This document shows, one piece after another, positions 27,351 to 36,007 of a stretch of 47,165 bases of DNA. Position 1 is the stretch's first letter. Each line of letters starts with the position of its first letter. Location of the stretch: the NCBI GenBank assembly GCA_002294185.1, contig DBFD01000015.1:1-47165 (forward strand), given 5' to 3'. The notes under the pieces were generated by a model. The model did no database searches and was not told the origin of the DNA. It saw only the letters and a program-made list of their open reading frames with translations. The position numbers and the translations under genes are program-made. This stretch comes from Paracoccus sp. UBA889 (GTDB lineage: Bacteria > Pseudomonadota > Alphaproteobacteria > Rhodobacterales > Rhodobacteraceae).

Positions 27351-28099
27351 TGACCTGGTCCCTGATCGCCCGCGATCCCGCGTCCGGCGCGCTTGGTATC
27401 GCCGTCGCCAGTCGCTTTTTCGCCTGCGGATCGCTGGTGCCGCATGTCGGTCCGGCAGCCGCCTTCGCCACGCAGGCCTTCGTCAACCCGGTCTGGGGCA
27501 CCGAGGGGCTGCGCCGCCTGGGCGCGGGCGAGGCGGCCGATGCCCTCCTGGCCGATCTGGTTGCGCGCGATGCGGGGGCGGCGCAGCGGCAGGCCCATGC
27601 GCTGGATGCGCGGGGCGGCGGCGCGGCCCATACCGGCGCGGAATGCGTGCCCTGGGCGGGACATGTGACGGGTCAGGGCCTTTCGGTCGCGGGCAACATG
27701 CTGGAGGGGCCGCAGGTGATCGAGGACACGGCGCGCGTCTTCGCAGACCGCGCCGACCTGGACTTTCCCGACCGGATGCTGGCCGCGATGCAGGCGGGCG
27801 AGGATGCGGGCGGCGACCGTCGCGGGCGGCAGGCGGCCGGGCTGCGCATCCATCGCGGTCAGGCCCATCCCTGGCTGGATCTGCGGGCCGATGATCATGC
27901 CGATCCGCTGGCCGAACTGCGCCGATTGCTGGCGGTGGCGCGCGAACGCTATCTGATGGTCGCCGAGATCATGCCGACCGCGGAAAATTTCAGCGGCGCC
28001 CCGGATCGCAGCGATACCGACCGCCGCATCGCAGAGGCGGAACGGGCGCGGATCGCGACCGGCCGCGCCAGCGCCTCGTTCGCGACGACGAAAGGCTAG
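27350..28099 (+). CDS. DUF1028 protein, possible second Ntn-type hydrolase
   Basis: 249 residues. MTWSLIARDPASGALGIAVASRFFACGSLVPHVGPAAAFATQ, split over residues 1-42, and GNMLEGPQVIEDTA at about residues 114-127 are the DUF1028 signatures. From memory the family has an Ntn-hydrolase-like fold but no established reaction. Residue 2 is threonine, which would become N-terminal if Met is removed and so could act as nucleophile; this is inference. The ATG overlaps the previous stop. The last 50 residues are a charged helix. Confidence 0.85.
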   Translation: MTWSLIARDPASGALGIAVASRFFACGSLVPHVGPAAAFATQAFVNPVWGTEGLRRLGAGEAADALLADLVARDAGAAQRQAHALDARGGGAAHTGAECVPWAGHVTGQGLSVAGNMLEGPQVIEDTARVFADRADLDFPDRMLAAMQAGEDAGGDRRGRQAAGLRIHRGQAHPWLDLRADDHADPLAELRRLLAVARERYLMVAEIMPTAENFSGAPDRSDTDRRIAEAERARIATGRASASFATTKG

Positions 28100-28103
28100 C
28101 GAG

Positions 28104-28934
28104 ATGGAGGCAATCACCACAGCCGCGCTGCTGGAACTGGCCGCCGTCGCCGTGGGCGCGGGCATCGGCGGCGGCATTCTTGCCGGCTTGCTGGGGGTCG
28201 GCGGCGGGATCGTCATCGTTCCCGCGCTCTATTTCGCGCTGAACCTGACCGGCATGGATCCGGGCCTGACGATGAAGGTCGCGGTCGGCACCTCGCTGGC
28301 GACCATCGTGTTCACCTCGCTGGCCTCGGGTCTGGGTCATCACCGCAAGGGCGCCATCGACACCGCGCTGCTGAAACTATGGGCGCCGTCGATCCTGGTG
28401 GGTGTGGTCATCGGCAGTGTTCTGGGCGGCTATGTCTCGGGCAAGGTGCTGATCGCGGTCTTTGCCGTGGTGGCACTGGCGGTTTCGGCCGACATGATCC
28501 TGCGCAAGGGGCGCGCCGATCCCGAACCCAAGGGCTTTTCCAGACCCGTCTGGGCGGCCTTCGGGGTCTTCGCCGGCGGGGTCAGCGCGATGATGGGGAT
28601 CGGCGGCGGCACGATCGGCGTGCCGCTGCTGAATTTCCTCGGCTACGACATCCGCCGCGCGGTCGGCACCTCGGCCGCGATCGGTTTCCTGATCGGGCTG
28701 CCCGGCGCGGTGATCTATGCGCTGACCGGGCTGGGCCAACAGGGGCTGCCGCCGTTTTCGCTGGGCTATGTAAACCTGCTGGCTGCGATCGTGATCATTC
28801 CGCTGACCACCAGTTTCTCGCAACTGGGCGTCAGGCTGGCCCACTCGATCCCCCGGCGGGCACTGCGCCTTGCCTTCGGCGCGTTCCTGCTGCTGACCGC
28901 GATCCGCATGTTCATCGACCTCTTTTCGGGCTAG
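28104..28934 (+). CDS. sulfite exporter TauE/SafE family permease
   Basis: 276-residue membrane protein with about eight helices. GGGILAGLLGVGGGIVIVPALYF (about residues 23-45) and its repeat GVSAMMGIGGGTIGVPLLNFLGYD in the second half are the two TSUP-family signatures. Characterised members move sulfite, sulfoacetate and other small sulfur-containing or organic anions, generally outwards. Its place after importer and hydrolase genes suggests removal of an anionic product. The direction and substrate are inferred. Confidence 0.9.
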   Translation: MEAITTAALLELAAVAVGAGIGGGILAGLLGVGGGIVIVPALYFALNLTGMDPGLTMKVAVGTSLATIVFTSLASGLGHHRKGAIDTALLKLWAPSILVGVVIGSVLGGYVSGKVLIAVFAVVALAVSADMILRKGRADPEPKGFSRPVWAAFGVFAGGVSAMMGIGGGTIGVPLLNFLGYDIRRAVGTSAAIGFLIGLPGAVIYALTGLGQQGLPPFSLGYVNLLAAIVIIPLTTSFSQLGVRLAHSIPRRALRLAFGAFLLLTAIRMFIDLFSG

Positions 28935-28937
28935 GAC

Positions 28938-29612
28938 ATGGAGCCGCCGACCGACGACCCGGCAGCGGTCATCGCCGCCCTTGCGCCGATCCTGACCGAG
29001 GCCGCCAAGACCGGCGGCCGGCTGCCGCCCGAACGTCGGCTGGCCGAGATTCTGGGCATCCCCCGTCGCCGGCTGCGTCTGGCGCTGGACGAATTGCAGC
29101 GGCGCGGGGCGGTCTTTCGCCGCCACGGGCAGGGCACCTTCGTCACCCCGCCGCCCCGCCCCGATGCCGGACGCCACCGCCTGCTGGCCGGCAGGCTGAG
29201 CCTTGATCAGCTGATGGATGTCCGTCGCCAGATCGAGCCGCGGCTGGCCGAACTGGCGGCGACCCGTGCCGGGGCCGGGGATCTGGCGCAGCTGGAAATC
29301 CTGATGCGGCAATCGCGCGAAGCCGTGCAGCCGCAGGAATACGACCTGGCCGACGAGGTGTTTCACTACCGAATCGCCGAACTGGCGGGCAATGCGCTGT
29401 TTCTGGAAGTCTATGATCTGATCCGGCAGATGCGGCGCGAGGCCGGCTGGCGCGAACGCAGAGAGGAAACCAACGTGCCCGGTTTCCTGAGGCTTCTGGG
29501 CCAGCAGCATCAGCATATCTTCGACGCCATCGCCGCTGGCGACGCAGCGGGCGCGGGTCAGGCGCAGCGGGACCATCTCGATTTCGTCGCCAGCGCCATC
29601 GACAGCGATTGA
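28938..29612 (+). CDS. GntR family regulator with FCD domain
   Basis: 224-residue transcription factor. A winged helix-turn-helix lies at about residues 10-75 (LPPERRLAEILGIPRRRLRLALDELQRRGAVFRRHGQGTFV). An all-helical FCD ligand domain lies at about 85-218 with likely metal ligands in DEVFHYRIAEL, QQHQHIFDAI and QRDHLDF. FCD regulators usually sense small carboxylic acids. It is the last gene of the importer/hydrolase operon (3 bp after the exporter gene) and probably controls it through the inverted repeat at 20050-20070. Confidence 0.9.
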   Translation: MEPPTDDPAAVIAALAPILTEAAKTGGRLPPERRLAEILGIPRRRLRLALDELQRRGAVFRRHGQGTFVTPPPRPDAGRHRLLAGRLSLDQLMDVRRQIEPRLAELAATRAGAGDLAQLEILMRQSREAVQPQEYDLADEVFHYRIAELAGNALFLEVYDLIRQMRREAGWRERREETNVPGFLRLLGQQHQHIFDAIAAGDAAGAGQAQRDHLDFVASAIDSD

Positions 29613-29619
29613 GACCGGC

Positions 29620-29647
29620 TTGACAGATCTGTCGGCTTGCCTAGCTT
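29620..29647 (+). promoter_or_regulatory. candidate promoter for imuA overlapping a 12-bp palindrome
   Basis: A consensus TTGACA (29620-29625) and TAGCTT (29642-29647) are 16 bp apart. The perfect palindrome GACAGATCTGTC (29622-29633) overlaps the -35 and spacer. Transcription would begin around 29654, essentially at the imuA ATG (29655), giving a leaderless message. No GAAC-N7-GAAC box was found here. Confidence 0.5.
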
Positions 29648-29654
29648 CGGGGCG

Positions 29655-30242
29655 ATGCGACCCGATTTCGATGATTGTTTTCCGCTGCGCGTCGCGCGCG
29701 TCCATGAGGTTTGCGGGGCCGGCGCGACGGCCTTTGCCGCCATCGCCGCCGCCCCGGCGCAAGGTCCGGTCCTGTGGCTGCGCGAGGCATGGCGCGGCGA
29801 CATGCTCAATCCGCTGGGACTTGCGCCGTTCATCGATCCGTCGCGTCTGCTGGTGGCGCGCAGCGCGAACCAGACCGACAGCCTTGCGGCCGCCGAAGAG
29901 GCCTTGCGTGACGGCGCCATTCCCTTCGTGGTGGCCCAGATCACCCGCCCGCTGAACCTGCGCGAAGGGCGGCGACTGCAACTGGCTGCCGGGGCGGGGG
30001 GCACGACCGGCCTGTGCATCATCCCCGAAAACATGGGCAGCAATGCCGCCGAGACGCGCTGGCGGGCGGTCCCGATCCTGGATGACGGGCGGGGGGACTC
30101 GACTCTGATGCAATGGGAAATTATCAAGAACAAATCAGGAACAATCGGGGCCTGGCATGTTCGATGGGATCCGGAAGCGCGTGGTCTGCATGTGGTTTCC
30201 CCGGCTGGCGAGCGACCGGGCCCTGCGGGCACGCCCGGTTGA
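29655..30242 (+). CDS. imuA: ImuA-like protein of the mutagenesis cassette
   Basis: 195-residue divergent RecA/SulA-like partner of the ImuB-DnaE2 translesion machinery. RVARVHEVCGAGATAFAAI (about residues 12-30) and the tail RWRAVPILDDG...GAWHVRWDPEARGLHV are typical of ImuA. The Walker motif is degraded, as in the family. A TTG at 29637 is possible, but the ATG at 29655 fits the candidate promoter. The last 86 bases overlap imuB in another frame, and the codons for TLMQWEIIKNKSGT coincide with an SOS promoter. Confidence 0.8.
   Translation: MRPDFDDCFPLRVARVHEVCGAGATAFAAIAAAPAQGPVLWLREAWRGDMLNPLGLAPFIDPSRLLVARSANQTDSLAAAEEALRDGAIPFVVAQITRPLNLREGRRLQLAAGAGGTTGLCIIPENMGSNAAETRWRAVPILDDGRGDSTLMQWEIIKNKSGTIGAWHVRWDPEARGLHVVSPAGERPGPAGTPG
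30099..30142 (+). promoter_or_regulatory. SOS promoter and LexA box for imuB-dnaE2, inside imuA
   Basis: TCGACT (30099-30104) and TATCAA (30122-30127) are 17 bp apart. GAAC-AAATCAG-GAAC (30128-30142) follows at once, an exact match to the alphaproteobacterial LexA box GAAC-N7-GAAC. A repressor there would cover the transcription start; the imuB ATG lies 14 bp after the box. The local sequence is conspicuously AT-rich for this genome although it is also coding for ImuA. Confidence 0.75.
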
Positions 30243-31656
30243 GGCGCCCTTCGCGCTGATCGTGAGCCGGAACAATGCCGAGCGTCTGGCCTGCGTGAAC
30301 GTCGCGGCCGAAAGCCGTGGTCTGTGGCCCGGCATGAACCTTGCCGATGCCCGTGCCTTCTGTCCCGATCTGGTCACCCGGACCGGCGATCCCCAGGGCG
30401 ATCGGGCATTCCTGGTCGCCCTGCGCCGCTGGGCCACGCGCTATTGCCCCTGGGTCGGGCTGGACGGGACTGACGGATTGGTTCTGGACATCACCGGCGC
30501 GGCGCATCTGTGGGGCGGCGAGGCGGCGATGCTGGCCGACATGCGCGCCCGCGCCGCCCGGGCCGGGCTGACGCTGCGCCTCGGCGCGGGCGACACGCGC
30601 GGCGCGGCATGGGCGCTGGCCCGGCATGGCGAGGGGATCGCGCCCGCGGGCCGGCCGCTTGCGGCCCTTGCCCCGCTGCCGGTCGCCGGGCTGCGGCTGG
30701 ATGCGGATATGGTGATGGCGCTGCAACGTCTTGGCCTGCGCCGTATCGGCGATCTGGCGGGGACGGCGCGCGCGCCCCTGGCCCGCCGCTTTGGCCCCGG
30801 CCTGCTGATGCGGCTGGATCAGGCGATGGGCGAGGCAGCCGAGCCGATCACCCCCGAAGCCGATCCCGTTCGCTATGCCCTGCGCCTGAACCTGCCCGAT
30901 CCGGTCGGCCTTCTGGACGACGTGATGGCGGCTGTCGGTCAACTTCTGGGTCCGCTCTGCGACCGGCTGAAGGCACAAGAGACCGGCGCGCGGCGGTTGA
31001 TCCTGACCCTGCGCCGCGTTGATCAGGTCAGCCGTCAGGTGGAATTGCGCCTTGCCGCCCCGATGCGCGAGACGGCCCGAATCCTGCCCCTGTTCGAACG
31101 CGGCATCGCCGAGGTCGATGCCGGTTTCGGCATCGATCAGATCCGGCTGGAGGCGACCCTGGTCCAGCCGCTGCCGATCCAGCAGATCGGGTCTGCGACC
31201 GCCACCGGCAGTCATGACAGCCAAGACGGCCAAGACAGGCTGGACGACCTGATGACCCGGATCGGAACCCGGATCGGGCTGGAAAACCTGCTGCGTTTCC
31301 TGCCCGCCGACAGCCACATTCCCGAACGCGGCTTCGTAGCCGCCGCAGCCGCCCACAGCCGCGCCGAGACCGGCTGGTCCGCGCCGCGCCCGCGCCCGGT
31401 GATCCTGTTTCCGCCCGAACCCGTTGCCGCTTCGGGCGCGCGTCCCCCGGCCCGGTTTCGCTGGCGGCGGATGATCTTTGCCACGGCCCGCGCCACCGGC
31501 CCGGAACGGATCGCGCCGGAATGGTGGCTGGATGATCCCGCCTGGCGGTCGGGGCTGCGCGATTACTGGCGGCTTGAAACCCGGCAGGGCAGGCGGCTGT
31601 GGCTGTTCCACACGCCGCAGGATCCCGGCTGGTTCGTCCAGGGGGAATTCGCATGA
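30157..31656 (+). CDS. imuB: ImuB, Y-family polymerase-like protein without catalytic residues
   Basis: 499 residues. KRVVCMWFPRLASDRALR at the N-terminus and FALIVSRNNAERLACVNVAAESRGLWPGMNLADARA are the ImuB signatures. The Y-family fold is kept, but the acidic metal ligands expected near the N-terminus are absent (CMWFPRL instead of a DxD-type motif), as is usual for ImuB. ImuB bridges the beta clamp, ImuA and DnaE2. The ATG lies 14 bp after the LexA box without a strong ribosome site. The stop overlaps dnaE2 by ATGA. Confidence 0.92.
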   Translation: MFDGIRKRVVCMWFPRLASDRALRARPVEAPFALIVSRNNAERLACVNVAAESRGLWPGMNLADARAFCPDLVTRTGDPQGDRAFLVALRRWATRYCPWVGLDGTDGLVLDITGAAHLWGGEAAMLADMRARAARAGLTLRLGAGDTRGAAWALARHGEGIAPAGRPLAALAPLPVAGLRLDADMVMALQRLGLRRIGDLAGTARAPLARRFGPGLLMRLDQAMGEAAEPITPEADPVRYALRLNLPDPVGLLDDVMAAVGQLLGPLCDRLKAQETGARRLILTLRRVDQVSRQVELRLAAPMRETARILPLFERGIAEVDAGFGIDQIRLEATLVQPLPIQQIGSATATGSHDSQDGQDRLDDLMTRIGTRIGLENLLRFLPADSHIPERGFVAAAAAHSRAETGWSAPRPRPVILFPPEPVAASGARPPARFRWRRMIFATARATGPERIAPEWWLDDPAWRSGLRDYWRLETRQGRRLWLFHTPQDPGWFVQGEFA

Positions 31657-34600
31657 GCTATGCCGAACTGGCCGTGACCACGAATTTCACCTTCCTGACC
31701 GGCGCCTCGCATCCCGAGGAACTGGTCGCCCGCGCCGCCGAACTGGGCCTTGCCGCCATCGCCATCACCGACCGCAATTCCGTCGCCGGCGTGGTGCGCG
31801 CCCATACCGCGCTGAAAGAAATGCGGCGCGAACTGGGCAAGGCCACGATCCGCTCGACCGTGCAGGTCGACACCTGCTCGCATCAGCCGGTGGGGGAATG
31901 GAAAACCGTCGGGGCCGCGGACCGGCTGTTGCCGAAACTGATCGTCGGCAGCCGTCTGGTGGCCGAGGATTGTCCGGTCGAATGGCTGGCCCTGCCGACC
32001 GACCGACCCGCATGGCACCGGCTGTCGCGGCTGCTGAGCCGTGGCAAGCGGCGGGCCGCCAAGGGCGAATGCCGGCTGATGCTGAACGATCTGCTGACCG
32101 GCTGCCGGGGCTTGATCCTGATCGCGCTGCCGCCAACCGAGCCGCACCGGGCGATCGCGCCGGTGCAGGCGATGGCCCGGCGCTATCCGGGGCGGGTCTT
32201 TCTGGGCGCCGCGCCGCGTTACGACGGCAGCGATCAGGCCTGGTTCGATACCTGCGCGGCGCTGGCCCACAGGGTGGCGGCCCCGATGGTCGCGGTGGGT
32301 GACGTGCTGATGCACCGCGCCGCCCGGCGCCGTCTGGCCGATGTGTTGACCTGTCTGCGCGAGGGGATCAGCATCGACCGCATCGGCAGCCGTGCCCTGC
32401 CCAATGCCGAGCGCCGCCTGAAATCCCCCGCCGAGATGGACCGTCTCTTTGCCCGTCACCCGGCCGCGATCCGTCGCACGACCCAGATCGCCTCGCTGTG
32501 CTGCTTCGATCTCGACCAGCTCGGCTACGATTATCCCGACGAGGTTGCAGCAGACGAGGCGCCTCAGGACAGGCTGGTCCGGCTGACCCGCGAGGGTCTG
32601 GCGCGGCGCTATCCGGGTGGCGCGCCGCAGCGGGTCCATGATCTGATCGACAAGGAACTGGCCCTGGTGGAGGAACTGAAATACGCCGCCTATTTCCTGA
32701 CCGTCCACGACATCGTGGCCGAGGCACGCCGACGCGGCATCCTGTGCCAGGGGCGCGGCTCGGCCGCCAATTCGATCCTGTGCTACCTGCTGGGCATCAC
32801 CGATGTCAGCCCCGATCTGATCGGCATGGTCTTCGAACGCTTCATCTCGCGCCATCGCGGCGAGCCGCCCGATATCGACGTGGATTTCGAACATGAGCGC
32901 CGCGAAGAGATGATCCAGTGGATCTACGGGAAATATGGCCGCCATCGCGCGGGCCTTTGCGCCACGGTGATCCATTTCCGTTCGCGCGCGGCGATCCGCG
33001 AGGTGGGCAAGGTGATGGGATTGTCCGGGGACGTGACCGCCGCGCTGTCGGGCCAGATCTGGGGGATGTCGAACGCGGGCGCGGATCCCGAACGGATGCG
33101 CGAACTGGGTCTTGATCCGCGGGATCGCCGCCTGTCGCAGACGATCCGCCTGATCCGCGAGATCATCGGTTTTCCGCGCCATCTGTCCCAGCATGTCGGC
33201 GGTTTCGTCATCACCCGGGGGCGGCTGGACGAATTGTGTCCGGTCGAGAATGCGGCGATGGAGGACCGCACCGTCATCGGCTGGGACAAGGACGATATCG
33301 ACGCGCTGAACATCCTGAAGGTCGATGTCCTGTCGCTGGGGATGCTGACCTGCATCCGCAAGAGCTTTGACCTTCTGGAAAGCCACGAAGGCATCCGTCA
33401 CAGCCTCGGTTCGGTGCCGCAGGGGGACGAGCCGACCTACCGGATGCTGCAACAGGCCAATGCGGTGGGCGTCTTTCAGGTCGAAAGCCGGGCGCAGATG
33501 AATTTCCTGCCGCGGATGAAGCCGCGTGAATTCTACGACCTGGTGATCGAGGTCGCCATCGTCCGCCCCGGCCCGATCCAGGGCGGCATGGTCAAACCCT
33601 ATATCCGCCGCCGTCAGGGGCTGGAGAAAGCCGAACCTTTCGGCCCGGCCTTGGCCGAGGTGACGCGGCGGACCCTGGGGGTGCCCCTGTTTCAGGAACA
33701 GGCCATGCAGATCGCCATCGTCGGTGCGGGCTATAGCGCCGAAGAGGCCGACCGCCTGCGCCGCTCGCTGGCCTCGTTCCGGCGCATGGGCACGATCGGC
33801 GAGCATCGCGAACGCTTTGTGCAGGGGATGCTGTCGAACGGCTATGACCGTGGGGTGGCAGAACAATGTTTCTCGCAGATCGAGGGGTTTGCCGATTACG
33901 GCTTTCCCGAAAGCCACGCGGCGGCCTTCGCGATGCTGACCTATGTCTCGTCATGGCTGAAATGCCATCATCCGGCGATCTTTGCCTGCGCGTTGCTGAA
34001 TTCGCAGCCGATGGGGTTTTACGCCCCCGCCCAGATCGTCCGGGACGCGCGCGAGAACGGGGTCGAGATCCGCCCCGTCTGCGTCAATTCCAGCCTCTGG
34101 GACAACCGGCTGGAACGGCGCGCCGATGGCGCATGGGCACTGCGGCTGGGATTTCGCCAGATCCGGGGCTTTCGCGACGGCGATGCCCGGCGGATCCAAG
34201 AATGTCGCGGCAACGGCTATACCGATGTCGAAAGCCTGTGGCTGCGCGCCGGAATTCCGCCCGCCGTGCTGGAACGGCTGGCCGAGGCCGACGCCTTCGC
34301 CGCCATCGGCCTGACCCGGCGTGACGCGCTGTGGCAGGTCCGTGCGATCCGGGCACCCGCGCCGCTGCCGCTGTTTTCCGATCCGCTGGATGGCGAGGCC
34401 ACTTGCGAGCCGCAGGTTGCGCTGCCCGCCATGCATCTGGGCGAGGAGGTGGTCGAGGATTACGTCGCCCTGCGCCTGTCGCTGCGCGCCCATCCGATGG
34501 AATTGCTGCGCCCGCGCCTGCCGGGCCTGATCCCGAACCGTGATCTGCCACGGGTTCCGCCGCGCCGGGTTTCGGTCTGCGGCCTCGTCATCACCCGCCA

Positions 34601-34955
34601 GCGCCCCGGCACGGCATCGGGCGTGATCTTCCTGACGCTGGAGGACGAGACCGGGGTGGCCAATGTCGTCGTCTGGCGGCGCATCCATGACCGTTTCCGC
34701 CGCGCGGTGATGGGCGGGCGGCTGTTGCGAGTCACCGGGCGGCTGGAACGCGAAGGCATCGTGGTGCATCTGATCGCCGATCGGATCGAGGATCTGTCCC
34801 ATCGCCTTGCCGAACTGGGCCATCCGCTTGAGGGTGCGGTCGGCACGACCTCGCCCCGCGCGGACATCGCGCCGCGCCCGAAACATCAACCCGCCCATGC
34901 CGGCCATCCCCGCGATCAGGCGAAACGACTTTTCCCCAGCCGGGATTTTCATTGA
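31653..34955 (+). CDS. dnaE2: error-prone DNA polymerase III alpha subunit DnaE2
   Basis: 1100 residues, the DnaE2 length; it is a non-replicative C-family polymerase that does translesion synthesis with ImuA and ImuB. An N-terminal PHP domain (MSYAELAVTTNFTFLTGASHPEEL) is followed by the palm with QGRGSAANSILCYLLGIT and PDIDVDFEHERREE, which carry catalytic aspartates. FQEQAMQIAI and an OB fold come after residue 950. The frame is open 18 codons upstream, but the family start and the ATGA overlap with imuB fix 31653. It is convergent with the GGDEF gene; no terminator was seen in the 95-bp gap. Confidence 0.97.
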   Translation: MSYAELAVTTNFTFLTGASHPEELVARAAELGLAAIAITDRNSVAGVVRAHTALKEMRRELGKATIRSTVQVDTCSHQPVGEWKTVGAADRLLPKLIVGSRLVAEDCPVEWLALPTDRPAWHRLSRLLSRGKRRAAKGECRLMLNDLLTGCRGLILIALPPTEPHRAIAPVQAMARRYPGRVFLGAAPRYDGSDQAWFDTCAALAHRVAAPMVAVGDVLMHRAARRRLADVLTCLREGISIDRIGSRALPNAERRLKSPAEMDRLFARHPAAIRRTTQIASLCCFDLDQLGYDYPDEVAADEAPQDRLVRLTREGLARRYPGGAPQRVHDLIDKELALVEELKYAAYFLTVHDIVAEARRRGILCQGRGSAANSILCYLLGITDVSPDLIGMVFERFISRHRGEPPDIDVDFEHERREEMIQWIYGKYGRHRAGLCATVIHFRSRAAIREVGKVMGLSGDVTAALSGQIWGMSNAGADPERMRELGLDPRDRRLSQTIRLIREIIGFPRHLSQHVGGFVITRGRLDELCPVENAAMEDRTVIGWDKDDIDALNILKVDVLSLGMLTCIRKSFDLLESHEGIRHSLGSVPQGDEPTYRMLQQANAVGVFQVESRAQMNFLPRMKPREFYDLVIEVAIVRPGPIQGGMVKPYIRRRQGLEKAEPFGPALAEVTRRTLGVPLFQEQAMQIAIVGAGYSAEEADRLRRSLASFRRMGTIGEHRERFVQGMLSNGYDRGVAEQCFSQIEGFADYGFPESHAAAFAMLTYVSSWLKCHHPAIFACALLNSQPMGFYAPAQIVRDARENGVEIRPVCVNSSLWDNRLERRADGAWALRLGFRQIRGFRDGDARRIQECRGNGYTDVESLWLRAGIPPAVLERLAEADAFAAIGLTRRDALWQVRAIRAPAPLPLFSDPLDGEATCEPQVALPAMHLGEEVVEDYVALRLSLRAHPMELLRPRLPGLIPNRDLPRVPPRRVSVCGLVITRQRPGTASGVIFLTLEDETGVANVVVWRRIHDRFRRAVMGGRLLRVTGRLEREGIVVHLIADRIEDLSHRLAELGHPLEGAVGTTSPRADIAPRPKHQPAHAGHPRDQAKRLFPSRDFH

Positions 34956-35050
34956 AAGCAGCATCGCGGCTTTGCCCGGGTCCTGGCCCGCTTGTGTCGG
35001 ATGATGCACGCCGACGCATCGATGCCACCGCGACCGGTGATGGCCGACGA

Positions 35051-36007
35051 TCAGCCTGCCTCGCGGCGTTCCCCATGCCCCAGGATTTCCGCCCCCGAGG
35101 CCGGGATCATGACATGGCCCTCGACGCGGTTCCGGCCGCTGCGCTTGCCCTGGTAAAGCATGGCGTCGGCGGTCGAGATCCACAATTCCATCGACAATTC
35201 GGACGAGCAGCGACCGCTGGCGACGCCGATGCTGACGGTCACGACAGGGCTGACATCAGAGCCGCCGTTGCCGATACCCAGAGCCTCGACCCTCCGGCGC
35301 ATGTCCTCGGCCACCTCCAGCGCGCCATCGTGATCGGTGCGCGGCAGGATGCAGGCGAATTCCTCGCCGCCATAGCGCAGGCAGGTATCGCCGCTTCGCC
35401 GGACCGCGCCGCCTAGTGCCGAAGCCACCTTGCGCAAGCACTGGTCCCCTTCAAGATGCCCATAAAGATCGTTGAACTGTTTGAAGAAATCGATATCCAG
35501 CATGATGAAGGACAGCCAGTCGCCCTCGCGAGAGAGGCGGCGCAGTTCGGTCTGAAGCAGCTTTTCCAGAAGCCGGCGGTTGCCAAGACCCGTCAGCCCG
35601 TCCGTCATCGCCAGATTGGCCAACTGGTCTCGCATCCGCTTCAATTCGATATGGTTGTCCACACGGCTGCGCAGGGCAACCGGCTGAATCGGTTTGGTGA
35701 CATAATCGATGGCCCCGGCGGCCAGACCGCGCACCTCGTCCTCGGTGTGGTAAAGGCCGGTGGTGAAGATCACCGGTATGTCGGCCGTGGCGGGGTCGTC
35801 TTTCAGCTTTCTGCACACCTCGTAGCCATCCAAGCCCGGCATCACGATATCCAGCAAGATCAGATCCGGCGTCACCCGCTGAACGACCCGCAACGCATCT
35901 TCCCCCGAACGGGAAAAGCAGATCTCGTAATCCTCGCCCAGGACAGCGCCCATGATCTCGATATTCGCGATCTCGTCGTCCACGATCATGATGACCGGTT
36001 TGCTCAT
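35051..36007 (-). CDS. response regulator with diguanylate cyclase (REC-GGDEF)
   Basis: 318 residues. The receiver domain has phospho-acceptor Asp53 (DLILLDIVMPG) with Asp10/Asp11 and Lys105. The GGDEF domain starts near residue 133 (MTDGLTGLGNRR) and has an intact active loop GGEEF at 213-217. RSGD at 204-207 is an inhibitory I-site at the standard 5-residue distance, so product feedback is expected. It is PleD-like but with a single receiver. It overlaps the upstream hybrid kinase by ATGA, so that kinase is its likely phosphodonor and c-di-GMP its output. Confidence 0.93.
   Translation of the reverse strand: MSKPVIMIVDDEIANIEIMGAVLGEDYEICFSRSGEDALRVVQRVTPDLILLDIVMPGLDGYEVCRKLKDDPATADIPVIFTTGLYHTEDEVRGLAAGAIDYVTKPIQPVALRSRVDNHIELKRMRDQLANLAMTDGLTGLGNRRLLEKLLQTELRRLSREGDWLSFIMLDIDFFKQFNDLYGHLEGDQCLRKVASALGGAVRRSGDTCLRYGGEEFACILPRTDHDGALEVAEDMRRRVEALGIGNGGSDVSPVVTVSIGVASGRCSSELSMELWISTADAMLYQGKRSGRNRVEGHVMIPASGAEILGHGERREAG

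Noticed and set aside
31563-33917. 784-codon open frame antisense to imuB and dnaE2
   Set aside because: High-GC shadow of two clearly real genes; no family resemblance and very high Arg/Gln/His content.
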